Source: Gordonia zhenghanii
GTDB taxonomy: Bacteria > Actinomycetota > Actinomycetes > Mycobacteriales > Mycobacteriaceae
Direction of reading: 5' to 3'
Assembly (NCBI RefSeq): GCF_021738965.1
Contig: NZ_JAKKOQ010000018.1
Coordinates: forward strand, 1 to 51,341
DNA length: 51,341 nucleotides
In this document: piece by piece, positions 33,456-40,897 of the stretch
How the letters are laid out: the number at the start of each line of letters is the position of its first letter
Numbering within the stretch: the stretch's first letter is position 1
Made by a program: the position numbers and the translations under genes
Notes under the pieces: model-generated
Told to the model about the DNA's origin: nothing
The model's input: the letters and a program-made list of their open reading frames with translations, nothing else
Database searches by the model: none

Positions 33456-35690
33456 CTACATAGCCTCGGCCCGTTCCGCGTGCTCGGACGGCACGCCGGC
33501 GTCGCGGACCTTGCTGCCTTCGATGTCGAAGTCGATGACCAGCTTGTCCAGCCACTTCGGCAGACCCCAGGCGCGGTCGCCGAGGAGCGCCAGTGCTGCG
33601 GGAACGACGATCATGCGGATGATGAACGCGTCGAAGAAGACTGCGACTGCGAGCGAGAAGCCCATCATCTTCGCCGTCGTGTCCGGCGCCAGCATGAATG
33701 CGGCGAACACGCTGATCATGATGACGGCGGCCGACGAGACCACCCGGGAGCCGTGCCGGTATCCGGCGACGATCGCCTCCTTGGCGCTCAGCCCGTGGAT
33801 GAACTCCTCGCGCATTCGGGTCACCAGGAACACCTGGTAGTCCATCGCCAGGCCGAAGACCACGCCGACCAGGAAGATCGGCAGGAACGACAAGAGCGGT
33901 TTGGTGTGGTCGATCAGGCCGAGAGCGCCGTCGGTGAAGATCCACGACGTGATGCCGAAGGTCGCGAGCACGGAGAACACGAAGCCGAGCGTGCCGATGA
34001 GCGGCACCCAGAGCGACCGGAACACGCCGATCATGATCAGGAACGCCAGGCCCACCACCACTGCGATGTACGGGATCAGCGCGGAGTCGAGCTTGGCCGA
34101 CAGGTCGGACATGATCGCGGTCTGACCGCCGACGTGGAGCTCGCCGCCCGCAGCCTCGGCGGCAGGTGCGAGACCGCGGATCTCCTCCATCAGCTTGTGC
34201 GTCTGATCCGACGACGGCGCGCTGACCGGCGTCACGACGACTATCGCGCTGTCCGCGTCGACGTTCGGGTTCTGCTTGTCGGTCGTGCCGTTGCCCATCC
34301 ACATGGTGGCTTCCGGCGCGACGACGCCGTCGAGCTTCTTGATGCCGTCGACAGTGGCGGTGGCGGCCTTGTCGACCGTGCCATCGTCGGAGTGGACGAC
34401 GACGAACAGTTCGCCGCCGATGCCCTCACCGAATCCCTGGGCGATGAGTTCCTGGCCCGCGACCTGGTCGTCGGAGACCATGTCCATGCCGAGCTTCATA
34501 CCGCCGATCGGGATCGCGGCGGCGACCAACACGATCAGACCGCCCGCGATGAACGGGATCGGACGCTTGCTGACGGACTGGCCGAACTTGGTGCCCATCG
34601 TCACGGCGTCGGGCTTGGGCGCTGCCTGCTTGATCCACGGGATGCGCGGGGTGAACGCGTACTTGCCGAAGGCGCCGAGCAGCGCCGGGATCAAGGTGAG
34701 GCCGCCGAGGACGGCGACGACGACGGCGACCGCTGCGCCCAGACCCATCTGGGTGATCAGCGGGATGCCGATGACCATCAAGGCGGCGACGGCGATGACC
34801 ACGGTCAGGCCGGCGAACACCACCGCGGTGCCCGCGGTGCCGACGGCTCGGCCCGCAGCGTCGGCGGGATCACCGCCTCGTGCGCGTTCGGTTCGATAAC
34901 GGGACACGATGAACAGCGCGTAGTCGATGGACACGGCGATGCCGAGCATCATGACGATCGCGGTGGCCGTCTGGTTGACGGACATGAACTCGGCGGCCAG
35001 CGTCAGGAGTCCGATGGTCAGACCGACGCCGACGATGCCGGTGACCAGCGGGATGAACGCTGCGATCAGCGCGCCGAACGCGATGATCATGATGACGAAG
35101 GCGACCGCGAAACCGATGAGTTCGGCGGTGCCGCCCTGCTCCATCGCCTGCATGACTCCGCCAGTGGCCTCCACCTGGAGGCCGTCCGCGCGGTGTTCGG
35201 CAAGGACGTCGAGCACCGCGTCCTTGTCGTCGACGGTGACGTCCATCAGGTCGATGCCCTGGTGGACGGAGATCAGACCGACGCGGCCGTCGTCGCCGAG
35301 GACCGACGCAGCCTTGTCCGGCATCGCCTGCGCGACGGCGACCGGGTTGGCGATCGTGCCGGCTTCGGTCACCTCCGGCAGCTTCTTGAGGTCGGCGACG
35401 AGCGAGTCGATCTCACCGGTGTGGGCGGCGAGTCCGTTGTCGGCCGCGATCACGATGTTGGTCGAGGCCTCGGTCTGCTGCTGGGTGATGGCGGGGAAGT
35501 ACTCCTCCATCTGCTCCATGGCGGTTCCGCCATCGGTGCCCGGCATCTCGAAGTCTTGAGCGAACTTGGGTTGCAGTGCGCTGATCAGGGAGAAGACCAC
35601 GGCGAGTGCCGCGACCCACGCGCCGAGGACCCACCATTTGTGGCGGAAAGAGAACCGCCCGATTCGGAACAGAAAGGATGACATGGTCAC
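33456..35690 (-). CDS. MmpL-family RND transporter
   Basis: 744 residues, with about 11-12 membrane helices in two repeated halves, each led by a large outer domain. The MMPL domain features are present: SIDYALFIVSRYRTERARG in the first half and GLAMDYQVFLVTRMREEF in the second, with the proton-relay Asp-Tyr pairs. It probably exports a lipid or drug using the proton gradient. The start is GTG 35690 or ATG 35684; neither has a good ribosome-binding site. The TetR gene follows after 6 bp. Confidence 0.9.
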   Translation of the reverse strand: MTMSSFLFRIGRFSFRHKWWVLGAWVAALAVVFSLISALQPKFAQDFEMPGTDGGTAMEQMEEYFPAITQQQTEASTNIVIAADNGLAAHTGEIDSLVADLKKLPEVTEAGTIANPVAVAQAMPDKAASVLGDDGRVGLISVHQGIDLMDVTVDDKDAVLDVLAEHRADGLQVEATGGVMQAMEQGGTAELIGFAVAFVIMIIAFGALIAAFIPLVTGIVGVGLTIGLLTLAAEFMSVNQTATAIVMMLGIAVSIDYALFIVSRYRTERARGGDPADAAGRAVGTAGTAVVFAGLTVVIAVAALMVIGIPLITQMGLGAAVAVVVAVLGGLTLIPALLGAFGKYAFTPRIPWIKQAAPKPDAVTMGTKFGQSVSKRPIPFIAGGLIVLVAAAIPIGGMKLGMDMVSDDQVAGQELIAQGFGEGIGGELFVVVHSDDGTVDKAATATVDGIKKLDGVVAPEATMWMGNGTTDKQNPNVDADSAIVVVTPVSAPSSDQTHKLMEEIRGLAPAAEAAGGELHVGGQTAIMSDLSAKLDSALIPYIAVVVGLAFLIMIGVFRSLWVPLIGTLGFVFSVLATFGITSWIFTDGALGLIDHTKPLLSFLPIFLVGVVFGLAMDYQVFLVTRMREEFIHGLSAKEAIVAGYRHGSRVVSSAAVIMISVFAAFMLAPDTTAKMMGFSLAVAVFFDAFIIRMIVVPAALALLGDRAWGLPKWLDKLVIDFDIEGSKVRDAGVPSEHAERAEAM

Positions 35691-35694
35691 TATT

Positions 35695-35707
35695 GTTACT
35701 GACTAAC
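35695..35707. promoter_or_regulatory. Candidate TetR operator upstream of mmpL
   Basis: GTTACTGACTAAC is palindromic at 10 of 13 positions (outer GTTA/TAAC plus two inner pairs, with a central base) and begins 4 bp upstream of the GTG start. Short GTTA/TAAC palindromes are common TetR sites in actinobacteria. Confidence 0.45.
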
Positions 35708-35771
35708 ACTTTTGAGCGCTACCGCGAATCTCAGTGACAGTCCTCTCGTGATCAGCAGTGGGTGCTGTGGT

Positions 35772-37184
35772 TCACTCCGCCTGCTTGCCGCCGGGCACGA
35801 CGAGTGCGGCGGCGACCGCCGTCGTCAACGGAACCGACAGCGCCAAGGCGATGCCGCCGACGAAGGCGCGCGCCAACTCGATCGCGACCTCCTCGGACGT
35901 CAGGAGCGACGACACCGGTTGCGCGGCCACCGAGAACAGCAGAAGCAGGGGGAGTGCACTGCCCGCGTACGCGAACACGAGTGTGTAGACGGTGCTCGCG
36001 ATGTGGTCGCGACCGACCCGCATCGCGGCACGGAACGCACCGAGACGCGTCTGGCCGGGCATGGCGGCGAGTTCGAAGGTCGCCGACGCCTGTGTGATCG
36101 TCACATCGTTGAGGACGCCCAGCGTGCCGATCACGAAGCCGGCCAACAGGAGGCCGTTCAACGACAACGTGCCCTGATACAACTGCAGACTCTTTGTGGA
36201 GTCCGCCGACAGTCCGGTCAACTGGAGGGAGGCGATGGCCGCATTGCTCAGGAACCCGGCGACGACCAGAGACGCCAGCGTCCCGACGAGGGCCGCGCTC
36301 GTCCGGAGGCTGACCCCGTGCGCGAGATACAGGACGACGAACAGGATCGCCGCCGCGGAGACGAGAGCCACCAGCACGACGTCGTGCCCGTCCAGAATCG
36401 ACGGCAGCGTGAAGAAGCCGAGGACGGCGAAGGCGACCGCGAGACCGACGATCGCGCGCAGGCCGCGCCACGTCGCGACCACGACGATGGCCAGCACGAA
36501 CGCGACCGCCCAGAAGATCAGCGGCGACCCGCGCGTGTAGTCGTAGAACGCGTACGTCGACGAGTCCGGTGCGTCGGCGTTGTGCGACGGCATCGCGCTC
36601 ACGCGGATCTGATCGTCCACCGACAGGCTCGGCTGGCCCGGCTGCGGATCGTCCGGGGCTCCGGTCCCGACCGCCTGTGACGCCGGTCCGGAACCGGACT
36701 GCGCCGCATTGGTGGGGATGGACAGTGCCGCGTACTCGCCGGAGTCGGGGCCCGAATCGATGTGGAGGACTGTGGCGATGCACGGGCCGCCCGTCGTCGG
36801 AATCATCGGATACTCGGCGGTCGGAGTCCCCGAGTCGATGACCGAGCAGTCGGCGCGGGTCTGCGAGACGACCGTCGCGTCGTAGATCTTCAACGGTCCG
36901 CCGTCGGACGACTGGAACTGCAGGGGGATGGGATGGTCGTCGTCGGACGGCCACGTCATGATCGCGCCGACCGTGATGAACAGCGCCGCGATCGCAAGGA
37001 CCACGATGACCGCCGGGCGCGCGTATCGGGCGAGGACCCCGGGGATGTCGCCGCCGTGATCGTGGTGGTGATGGTGGGCGGGCGGCGGTGCCGCTGGAGG
37101 GCGGGGTCGGGCCTTGGCGGGCTTCGTCCGCGCTTCTCGTTCCGGTCGAGACTCTGGTTCCGGGTCCGGAAGTCGGTGGCTCAC
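35772..37184 (-). CDS. YibE/F-family multi-pass membrane protein with His-rich N-terminus
   Basis: 470 residues. The N-terminus is a long Arg/Pro cytoplasmic tail containing a His/Asp cluster (AHHHHHDHGGD). One membrane helix, an outer domain of about 170 residues with two cysteines, and then about seven helices typical of the YibE/F family follow (TLGVLNDVTITQASAT, GRDHIASTVYTLVFAYAGSALPLL). Function is unknown. The His cluster could bind metal. It lies 81 bp from mmpL on the same strand and could precede it in a transcript, but no evidence of shared function is visible. Confidence 0.85.
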   Translation of the reverse strand: MSHRLPDPEPESRPEREARTKPAKARPRPPAAPPPAHHHHHDHGGDIPGVLARYARPAVIVVLAIAALFITVGAIMTWPSDDDHPIPLQFQSSDGGPLKIYDATVVSQTRADCSVIDSGTPTAEYPMIPTTGGPCIATVLHIDSGPDSGEYAALSIPTNAAQSGSGPASQAVGTGAPDDPQPGQPSLSVDDQIRVSAMPSHNADAPDSSTYAFYDYTRGSPLIFWAVAFVLAIVVVATWRGLRAIVGLAVAFAVLGFFTLPSILDGHDVVLVALVSAAAILFVVLYLAHGVSLRTSAALVGTLASLVVAGFLSNAAIASLQLTGLSADSTKSLQLYQGTLSLNGLLLAGFVIGTLGVLNDVTITQASATFELAAMPGQTRLGAFRAAMRVGRDHIASTVYTLVFAYAGSALPLLLLFSVAAQPVSSLLTSEEVAIELARAFVGGIALALSVPLTTAVAAALVVPGGKQAE

Positions 37185-37216
37185 GCCCTCCAGCGTCGCA
37201 CGTCTGCGATGGGGAG

Positions 37217-38374
37217 TTACAGCCCCATGTTCTTAGCGATGATCGAGCGCATCACTTCGCTCGTTCCGCCGTAGATGCGGCTCACTCGGCTGTCGGCGTA
37301 CAGGCGGGCGATCGGGTACTCGTTCATGTATCCGTATCCGCCGTGCAGCTGTAGGCAACGGTCGATGACGTCCGATGCTGCCTCGGTGCAGAACAGCTTG
37401 GCCGAGGCCGCGTCGGCGGCCGACAGCTCGCCGTTGTCGTAGGCCTCCATCGCCCGGTCGACGACGGCCTCCATCGCGTCGACCTGCGTCTTGCAGGCGG
37501 CCAGCTCGAACTTGGTGTTCTGGAACGAGGCGACCGACTTGCCGAACACCTTGCGGTCCTGCGTGTACTCCTGGGCGAATCGGATCGCGGCCGACGCCTG
37601 TGCGTACGACCCGACAGCGATCGACAGGCGCTCACGCGGCAGGTGCTGGCCCAGGTAGTAGAAGCCCTGGTTCTCCTCGCCGAGGAGGTCTTCGACGGGG
37701 ACGAGGACGTCGGTGAACGAGAGTTCGGTGGTGTCGGAGACGCGCAGGCCGATCTTGTCGAGCTTGCGGCCCACCTCGTAGCCCTTCGACGTGGTGTCGA
37801 CCACGAGCAGGCTGATACCGAAGCGGCGGTCGGTCTCGCTCGGAGCCGAGGTGCGGGCGCAGACGATGACGCGGTCGGCGTTGACGCCGCCGGTGATGAA
37901 GGTCTTCGAGCCGTTGAGGACGTAGTGGGTTCCGTCCTCGGTGAGCTTGGCGGTCGTGCGCATGCCCGCCAGGTCCGAGCCGGTGCCCGGTTCGGTCATG
38001 GCGATCGCGAACATCGTCTCGCCGGTCGCCATGCCGGGCAGCCACCGCTGCTTCTGCTCGTCGTTCGCCTGCGCCAACAGGTAGGGCAGGCACAGCGGGA
38101 TGTGCACCGACGAGCCGCCGAGGCTGACACCGGCGCGCGCCATCTCCTCGGTCATGACGGCTTCGTACTTGTACGACTCGACGCCTGCGCCGCCGAACTC
38201 CTCGGGGACCTCGATGCCGAACACGCCGAGTTCGCCGACCTTCTTGTAGAACTCGCGCGGTACGATGCCTGCTTCGAGCCACTGGTCGTAGACGGGGACG
38301 ATCTCGGACTCGATGAACGAGCGGATCGTCTCGCGGAACGCCTGGTGGTCTTCGGTGTAGATTTTGCGGCGCAC
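37217..38374 (-). CDS. Acyl-CoA dehydrogenase (LCAD/IVD-like active-site type)
   Basis: 385 residues, normal for the family; GTG start with GGAGG 4 bp upstream. Flavin motifs AMTEPGTGSDLAG and GSKTFITGG are present. The C-terminal YGGTSEVM has Gly where short/medium-chain enzymes carry the catalytic Glu; instead Glu248 in RERLSIA matches the base of long-chain and isovaleryl-CoA dehydrogenases. It should oxidise long or branched acyl-CoA. A TetR gene and a divergent SDR gene lie upstream, suggesting a small catabolic cluster. Confidence 0.9.
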   Translation of the reverse strand: MRRKIYTEDHQAFRETIRSFIESEIVPVYDQWLEAGIVPREFYKKVGELGVFGIEVPEEFGGAGVESYKYEAVMTEEMARAGVSLGGSSVHIPLCLPYLLAQANDEQKQRWLPGMATGETMFAIAMTEPGTGSDLAGMRTTAKLTEDGTHYVLNGSKTFITGGVNADRVIVCARTSAPSETDRRFGISLLVVDTTSKGYEVGRKLDKIGLRVSDTTELSFTDVLVPVEDLLGEENQGFYYLGQHLPRERLSIAVGSYAQASAAIRFAQEYTQDRKVFGKSVASFQNTKFELAACKTQVDAMEAVVDRAMEAYDNGELSAADAASAKLFCTEAASDVIDRCLQLHGGYGYMNEYPIARLYADSRVSRIYGGTSEVMRSIIAKNMGL

Positions 38375-38440
38375 AGCGCCTCCTTCACGTGTCGGTTGGA
38401 TGTGCCGGGCCGCAATGCGTCGGTCCGGACGATTGTGGGG

Positions 38441-39022
38441 TCAGCGGGCGTCGACCATGGCCAGGGCGAGTCCGGCGTAGTAGTCGCCCACGGATTCCGG
38501 ACTCCACGTGCGGCCGTCTCGGAACCAGCGGGACACGTCGACTCCCAGCGACGAGATCGCGGTGGTCGTCATCGCGACGTCGCCGACGGTGAACTCGCCG
38601 TCGGCGATCCCGCCTTCGAGGACGCCGGTGAGGGCCCGATCGATCTGTACGCGGATCGCGACGATCTCGGCGAGATGCTCGGGGTCGAGCCGGGTCAGCT
38701 CGTAATTGACGACGCGCGAACTGACGTGGTGTTGAGCGTGATAAATGACGAACTCGCGCACGATGTTCGCCAGACGCGTGGTGGAATCGAGTGCTGAATC
38801 GGCGGCGGCCGTAACGATCTCCAGGATTTGCAGATGTCCGGTCCGGGTGATCTCGAACAGCAGCTCCTCCTTGGAGGAGAAGTGGACGTACACCGCGGCC
38901 GGGCTCATTCCCGCCGCTGCGGCGATATGGCGCGTGCTGGTTCCGTGGAAGCCGTGCTCGGCGAACGATGCCATCGCGCCGTCTTGGAGTCGAGCGCGGG
39001 TGAGTTCGGATTTCGATACCAC
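38441..39022 (-). CDS. TetR-family regulator of the dehydrogenase/SDR cluster
   Basis: 193 residues, GTG start preceded by a G-rich stretch. TetR helix-turn-helix: GFHGTSTRHIAAAAGMSPAAVYVHFSSKEELLF. The C-terminal part resembles fatty-acid or steroid-responsive TetRs (KstR/FadR-like size and RxxYxLTRLDPEH region), but I cannot assign a ligand. It sits between the acyl-CoA dehydrogenase (66 bp downstream, same strand) and a divergent SDR; the perfect palindrome in the divergent gap is its likely operator. Confidence 0.87.
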   Translation of the reverse strand: MVSKSELTRARLQDGAMASFAEHGFHGTSTRHIAAAAGMSPAAVYVHFSSKEELLFEITRTGHLQILEIVTAAADSALDSTTRLANIVREFVIYHAQHHVSSRVVNYELTRLDPEHLAEIVAIRVQIDRALTGVLEGGIADGEFTVGDVAMTTTAISSLGVDVSRWFRDGRTWSPESVGDYYAGLALAMVDAR

Positions 39023-39056
39023 CGTCGGCCCCCTTCTGGCACACTGGCGTTGAAAC

Positions 39057-39070
39057 TAAGCGAACGCTTA
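39057..39070. promoter_or_regulatory. Palindromic operator between tetR and SDR
   Basis: TAAGCGAACGCTTA has perfect 6-bp arms around a 2-base centre, in the 79-bp divergent region. It is centred about 40 bp from each start codon, well placed to control both genes. Confidence 0.65.
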
Positions 39071-39101
39071 TTTCTGAGCGTACACGAATTGAGGAGAAAT
39101 C

Positions 39102-39878
39102 ATGACCTCGGATTCCACCGGCCGCCGCGTCGTCGTCACCGGAGCGGCGGCGGGAATCGGCCGCGCCATCGCCACGAAGCTCGCAGCTGAGGGCGAGCGG
39201 GTCATGGTCAACGACCTCGACGCCGATGCGGTCCACACACTGGCCCACGAGATCGGCGCGATCGCCGCGCCCGGCGACGCTGCGTCACCCGAAGGCGCGG
39301 GCGGTCTGGTCGACACCGCCAACGAGTGGCTCGGCGGCGTCGACGTCTGGTTCGGCAATGCGGGAATCGACCGCGGACGTGGTCTGCAGGCGTCCGAGGA
39401 GGACTGGACGGACTCGTGGGAGGTCAACACGATGGCGCATGTCCGTGCGGCCCGTGCGTTGGTGCCGCAGTGGGTGGAGCAGGGCGGTGGTCGTTACGTG
39501 GTGACGGCGTCCGCGGCGGGCATGCTCACCATGCTCGGCGCGCCCGCGTACTCGGCGACGAAGCATGCGACCATCGGGTTCGCCGAATGGTTGTCGGCGA
39601 CGTACCGCGACAAAGGTGTTGTGGTGCAGGCGATCTGCCCGCAGGGCGTCCGCACCCGCATCTACGAGGAGTCGGGCGATCTGAAAGAAGTCCTGTCCCA
39701 CGACGCCGTGCTCGAACCGTCCGACATCGCCGACGCCGTCTGGGCCGCTCTGGCGGATGACGAGTTCTACATCCTCCCGCACGAGAAGGTCCGCGACTAC
39801 TACGTCGCTCGCGCGACGTCGCCCGACCGGTGGCTCACCGGCATGAACCGTATCCAACAGAGTCTGGAGAACCGCTGA
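39102..39878 (+). CDS. SDR-family oxidoreductase
   Basis: 258 residues, ATG with GAGGAG 6 bp upstream. Classical SDR: VTGAAAGIGRAI, NAG (FGNAGI), catalytic Ser in VTASAAGML, and YSATKHA. The C-terminal loop CPQGVRT is typical. It may act as a 3-hydroxyacyl-CoA or alcohol dehydrogenase; the neighbouring acyl-CoA dehydrogenase and TetR fit lipid breakdown. Its stop is 2 bp before the first palindromic repeat flanking the DUF559 gene. Confidence 0.87.
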   Translation: MTSDSTGRRVVVTGAAAGIGRAIATKLAAEGERVMVNDLDADAVHTLAHEIGAIAAPGDAASPEGAGGLVDTANEWLGGVDVWFGNAGIDRGRGLQASEEDWTDSWEVNTMAHVRAARALVPQWVEQGGGRYVVTASAAGMLTMLGAPAYSATKHATIGFAEWLSATYRDKGVVVQAICPQGVRTRIYEESGDLKEVLSHDAVLEPSDIADAVWAALADDEFYILPHEKVRDYYVARATSPDRWLTGMNRIQQSLENR

Positions 39879-39880
39879 TC

Positions 39881-39956
39881 GGGCACAACTCTCACGTATA
39901 GCGCCAGCCGAGGTGAAAAATCATCGCTGTTGTCGCTCTACGTGAGAGTTGTGTCC
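39881..39956. repeat. Long palindromic repeat, copy A (3' of DUF559 gene and SDR)
   Basis: Arms 39881-39903 and 39934-39956 pair at 21 of 23 positions around a 30-base loop. The left arm holds GGCACAACTCTCACGTATA, identical for 19 bases in copy B. The right arm contains the last codons and TAG stop of the DUF559 gene. It lies between convergent genes, so it could also act as a two-way terminator, though no T-run is present. Confidence 0.85.
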
Positions 39957-40771
39957 AGCGGTGACACCTCGACTCGCCGCATGTGCTCGCCGCGTCGGAT
40001 CAGCTCGACGATCAGCGGAAAGACGGCGTGCCACTGATAGACCACTTGTTCGTAGGTCAGGCGCACCGGGTGATAGCCGAACGCGTGCGCTTGCAGGTCA
40101 CGGAGTCGGTCGTTCTCGTACGCGTCCCTGTTCTGGTGGAACTCGGCGCCGTCGACCTCGATGATCAGCGAGGTGCCGACGAGGAAGTCCACCCGCCCGA
40201 CCATCGGAATGTTCACCTGGGGGTTGGCGGGTATGCGTGCCGACTTCAGGCGCAGTCGCACCATGGTCTCGATGCCCGACTCTGCTCTGCCGTCGATCTT
40301 GCTCAATACTCGGTCGGCGAACCGGCTCCGGCCCGCGAACTCGGCCGTCAGATCGGAGTGCGTCATCAGTCCGAGGTTGATGATTGAGTCGCAGACGACG
40401 ATGAAGTCTTCGGGCGGCAGACACTGCGCGGCATGCCGGAGGGCCGTGAGCAGGTCGTCGACCGCTTCGAACTCGGGCGGCTGGCGTCCGCTCTGGCGGC
40501 ACCACCCCGGGTGTGAGCGGGCAGCGCCGTCGTTCCCGCGAATATGCACTCGGTCGCTTCTCGGCACCCAGACGCTGTGGAGTCGGAGTGCCGACGCGCA
40601 GGAGAGGACGCCTCCGGATCGGACCGCGTGCTCCACCTGCCTGTCAGCCGACGCGATCGAATACCAACCCCGTCTGAGACGGATCAGCGTCCCGTCCGCG
40701 ACGGCGTGCCGCAGTTCGATCTGAGGCGCACGTTTCAACAGATATCCCCACCGATAGACCCCCGTGTCCAT
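39938..40771 (-). CDS. DUF559 nuclease-like protein with AbiEi-type N-terminal winged helix
   Basis: 277 residues. Residues 1 to about 45 resemble the N-terminal winged helix of AbiEi antitoxins (GTLIRLRRGWYSIA). The C-terminal third is DUF559, a Vsr/restriction-endonuclease-like fold: RVDFLVGTSLIIEVDGAEFHQ (Asp, Glu and Asp candidates for metal binding), YENDRLRDLQAHAFGYHPVRLTYEQV. No toxin partner (AbiEii) is adjacent. The function of such stand-alone proteins is not settled. The gene is enclosed by two copies of a palindromic repeat, and its final codons (…DTTLT) are part of copy A. Confidence 0.75.
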   Translation of the reverse strand: MDTGVYRWGYLLKRAPQIELRHAVADGTLIRLRRGWYSIASADRQVEHAVRSGGVLSCASALRLHSVWVPRSDRVHIRGNDGAARSHPGWCRQSGRQPPEFEAVDDLLTALRHAAQCLPPEDFIVVCDSIINLGLMTHSDLTAEFAGRSRFADRVLSKIDGRAESGIETMVRLRLKSARIPANPQVNIPMVGRVDFLVGTSLIIEVDGAEFHQNRDAYENDRLRDLQAHAFGYHPVRLTYEQVVYQWHAVFPLIVELIRRGEHMRRVEVSPLDTTLT

Positions 40772-40773
40772 GA

Positions 40774-40824
40774 CGAAAATCGTCTACTGGAAGTGGAGTC
40801 AGTGGATTGGTTTTCCGATTTTCG
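40774..40824. promoter_or_regulatory. Spaced inverted repeat in front of the DUF559 gene
   Basis: CGAAAATCG (40774-40782) and CGATTTTCG (40816-40824) are perfect 9-bp complements, 33 bp apart, filling the space between the start codon (40771) and palindrome copy B. AbiEi-type winged helices bind inverted repeats in their own promoters, so an autoregulatory operator is plausible. Confidence 0.5.
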
Positions 40825-40897
40825 GCACAACTCTCACGTATACGGCCATTCGCCCCCGGAAAACGGGGTGACCGGCGCTCTACGTGAGACTTGTGCC
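40824..40897. repeat. Long palindromic repeat, copy B (5' of DUF559 gene, 3' end of trpF)
   Basis: Arms 40824-40847 and 40874-40897 pair at 20 of 24 positions around a 26-base loop that itself can form a CCCCG/CGGGG hairpin. It shares 19 identical bases in the left arm and CGCTCTACGTGAGA in the right arm with copy A, in the same orientation. The right arm supplies the last codons and TAG of trpF. Confidence 0.85.

Noticed and set aside
33450..35681. 743-codon open frame on the plus strand opposite mmpL
   Set aside because: It mirrors the MmpL frame, is made mostly of Asp/Arg/His/Gly with no domain or hydrophobic pattern, and is a normal GC-bias shadow.
39881..39956. Palindrome copy A as an ordinary intrinsic terminator
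   Set aside because: The loop is 30 bases, there is no T-run, and a second copy shares the arm sequence, so a repeat family explains it better, though a termination role is not excluded.
39938..40771. Complete AbiE toxin-antitoxin pair
   Set aside because: Only the AbiEi-like winged helix is present; neither neighbour is a nucleotidyltransferase toxin, so I do not call a toxin-antitoxin system.
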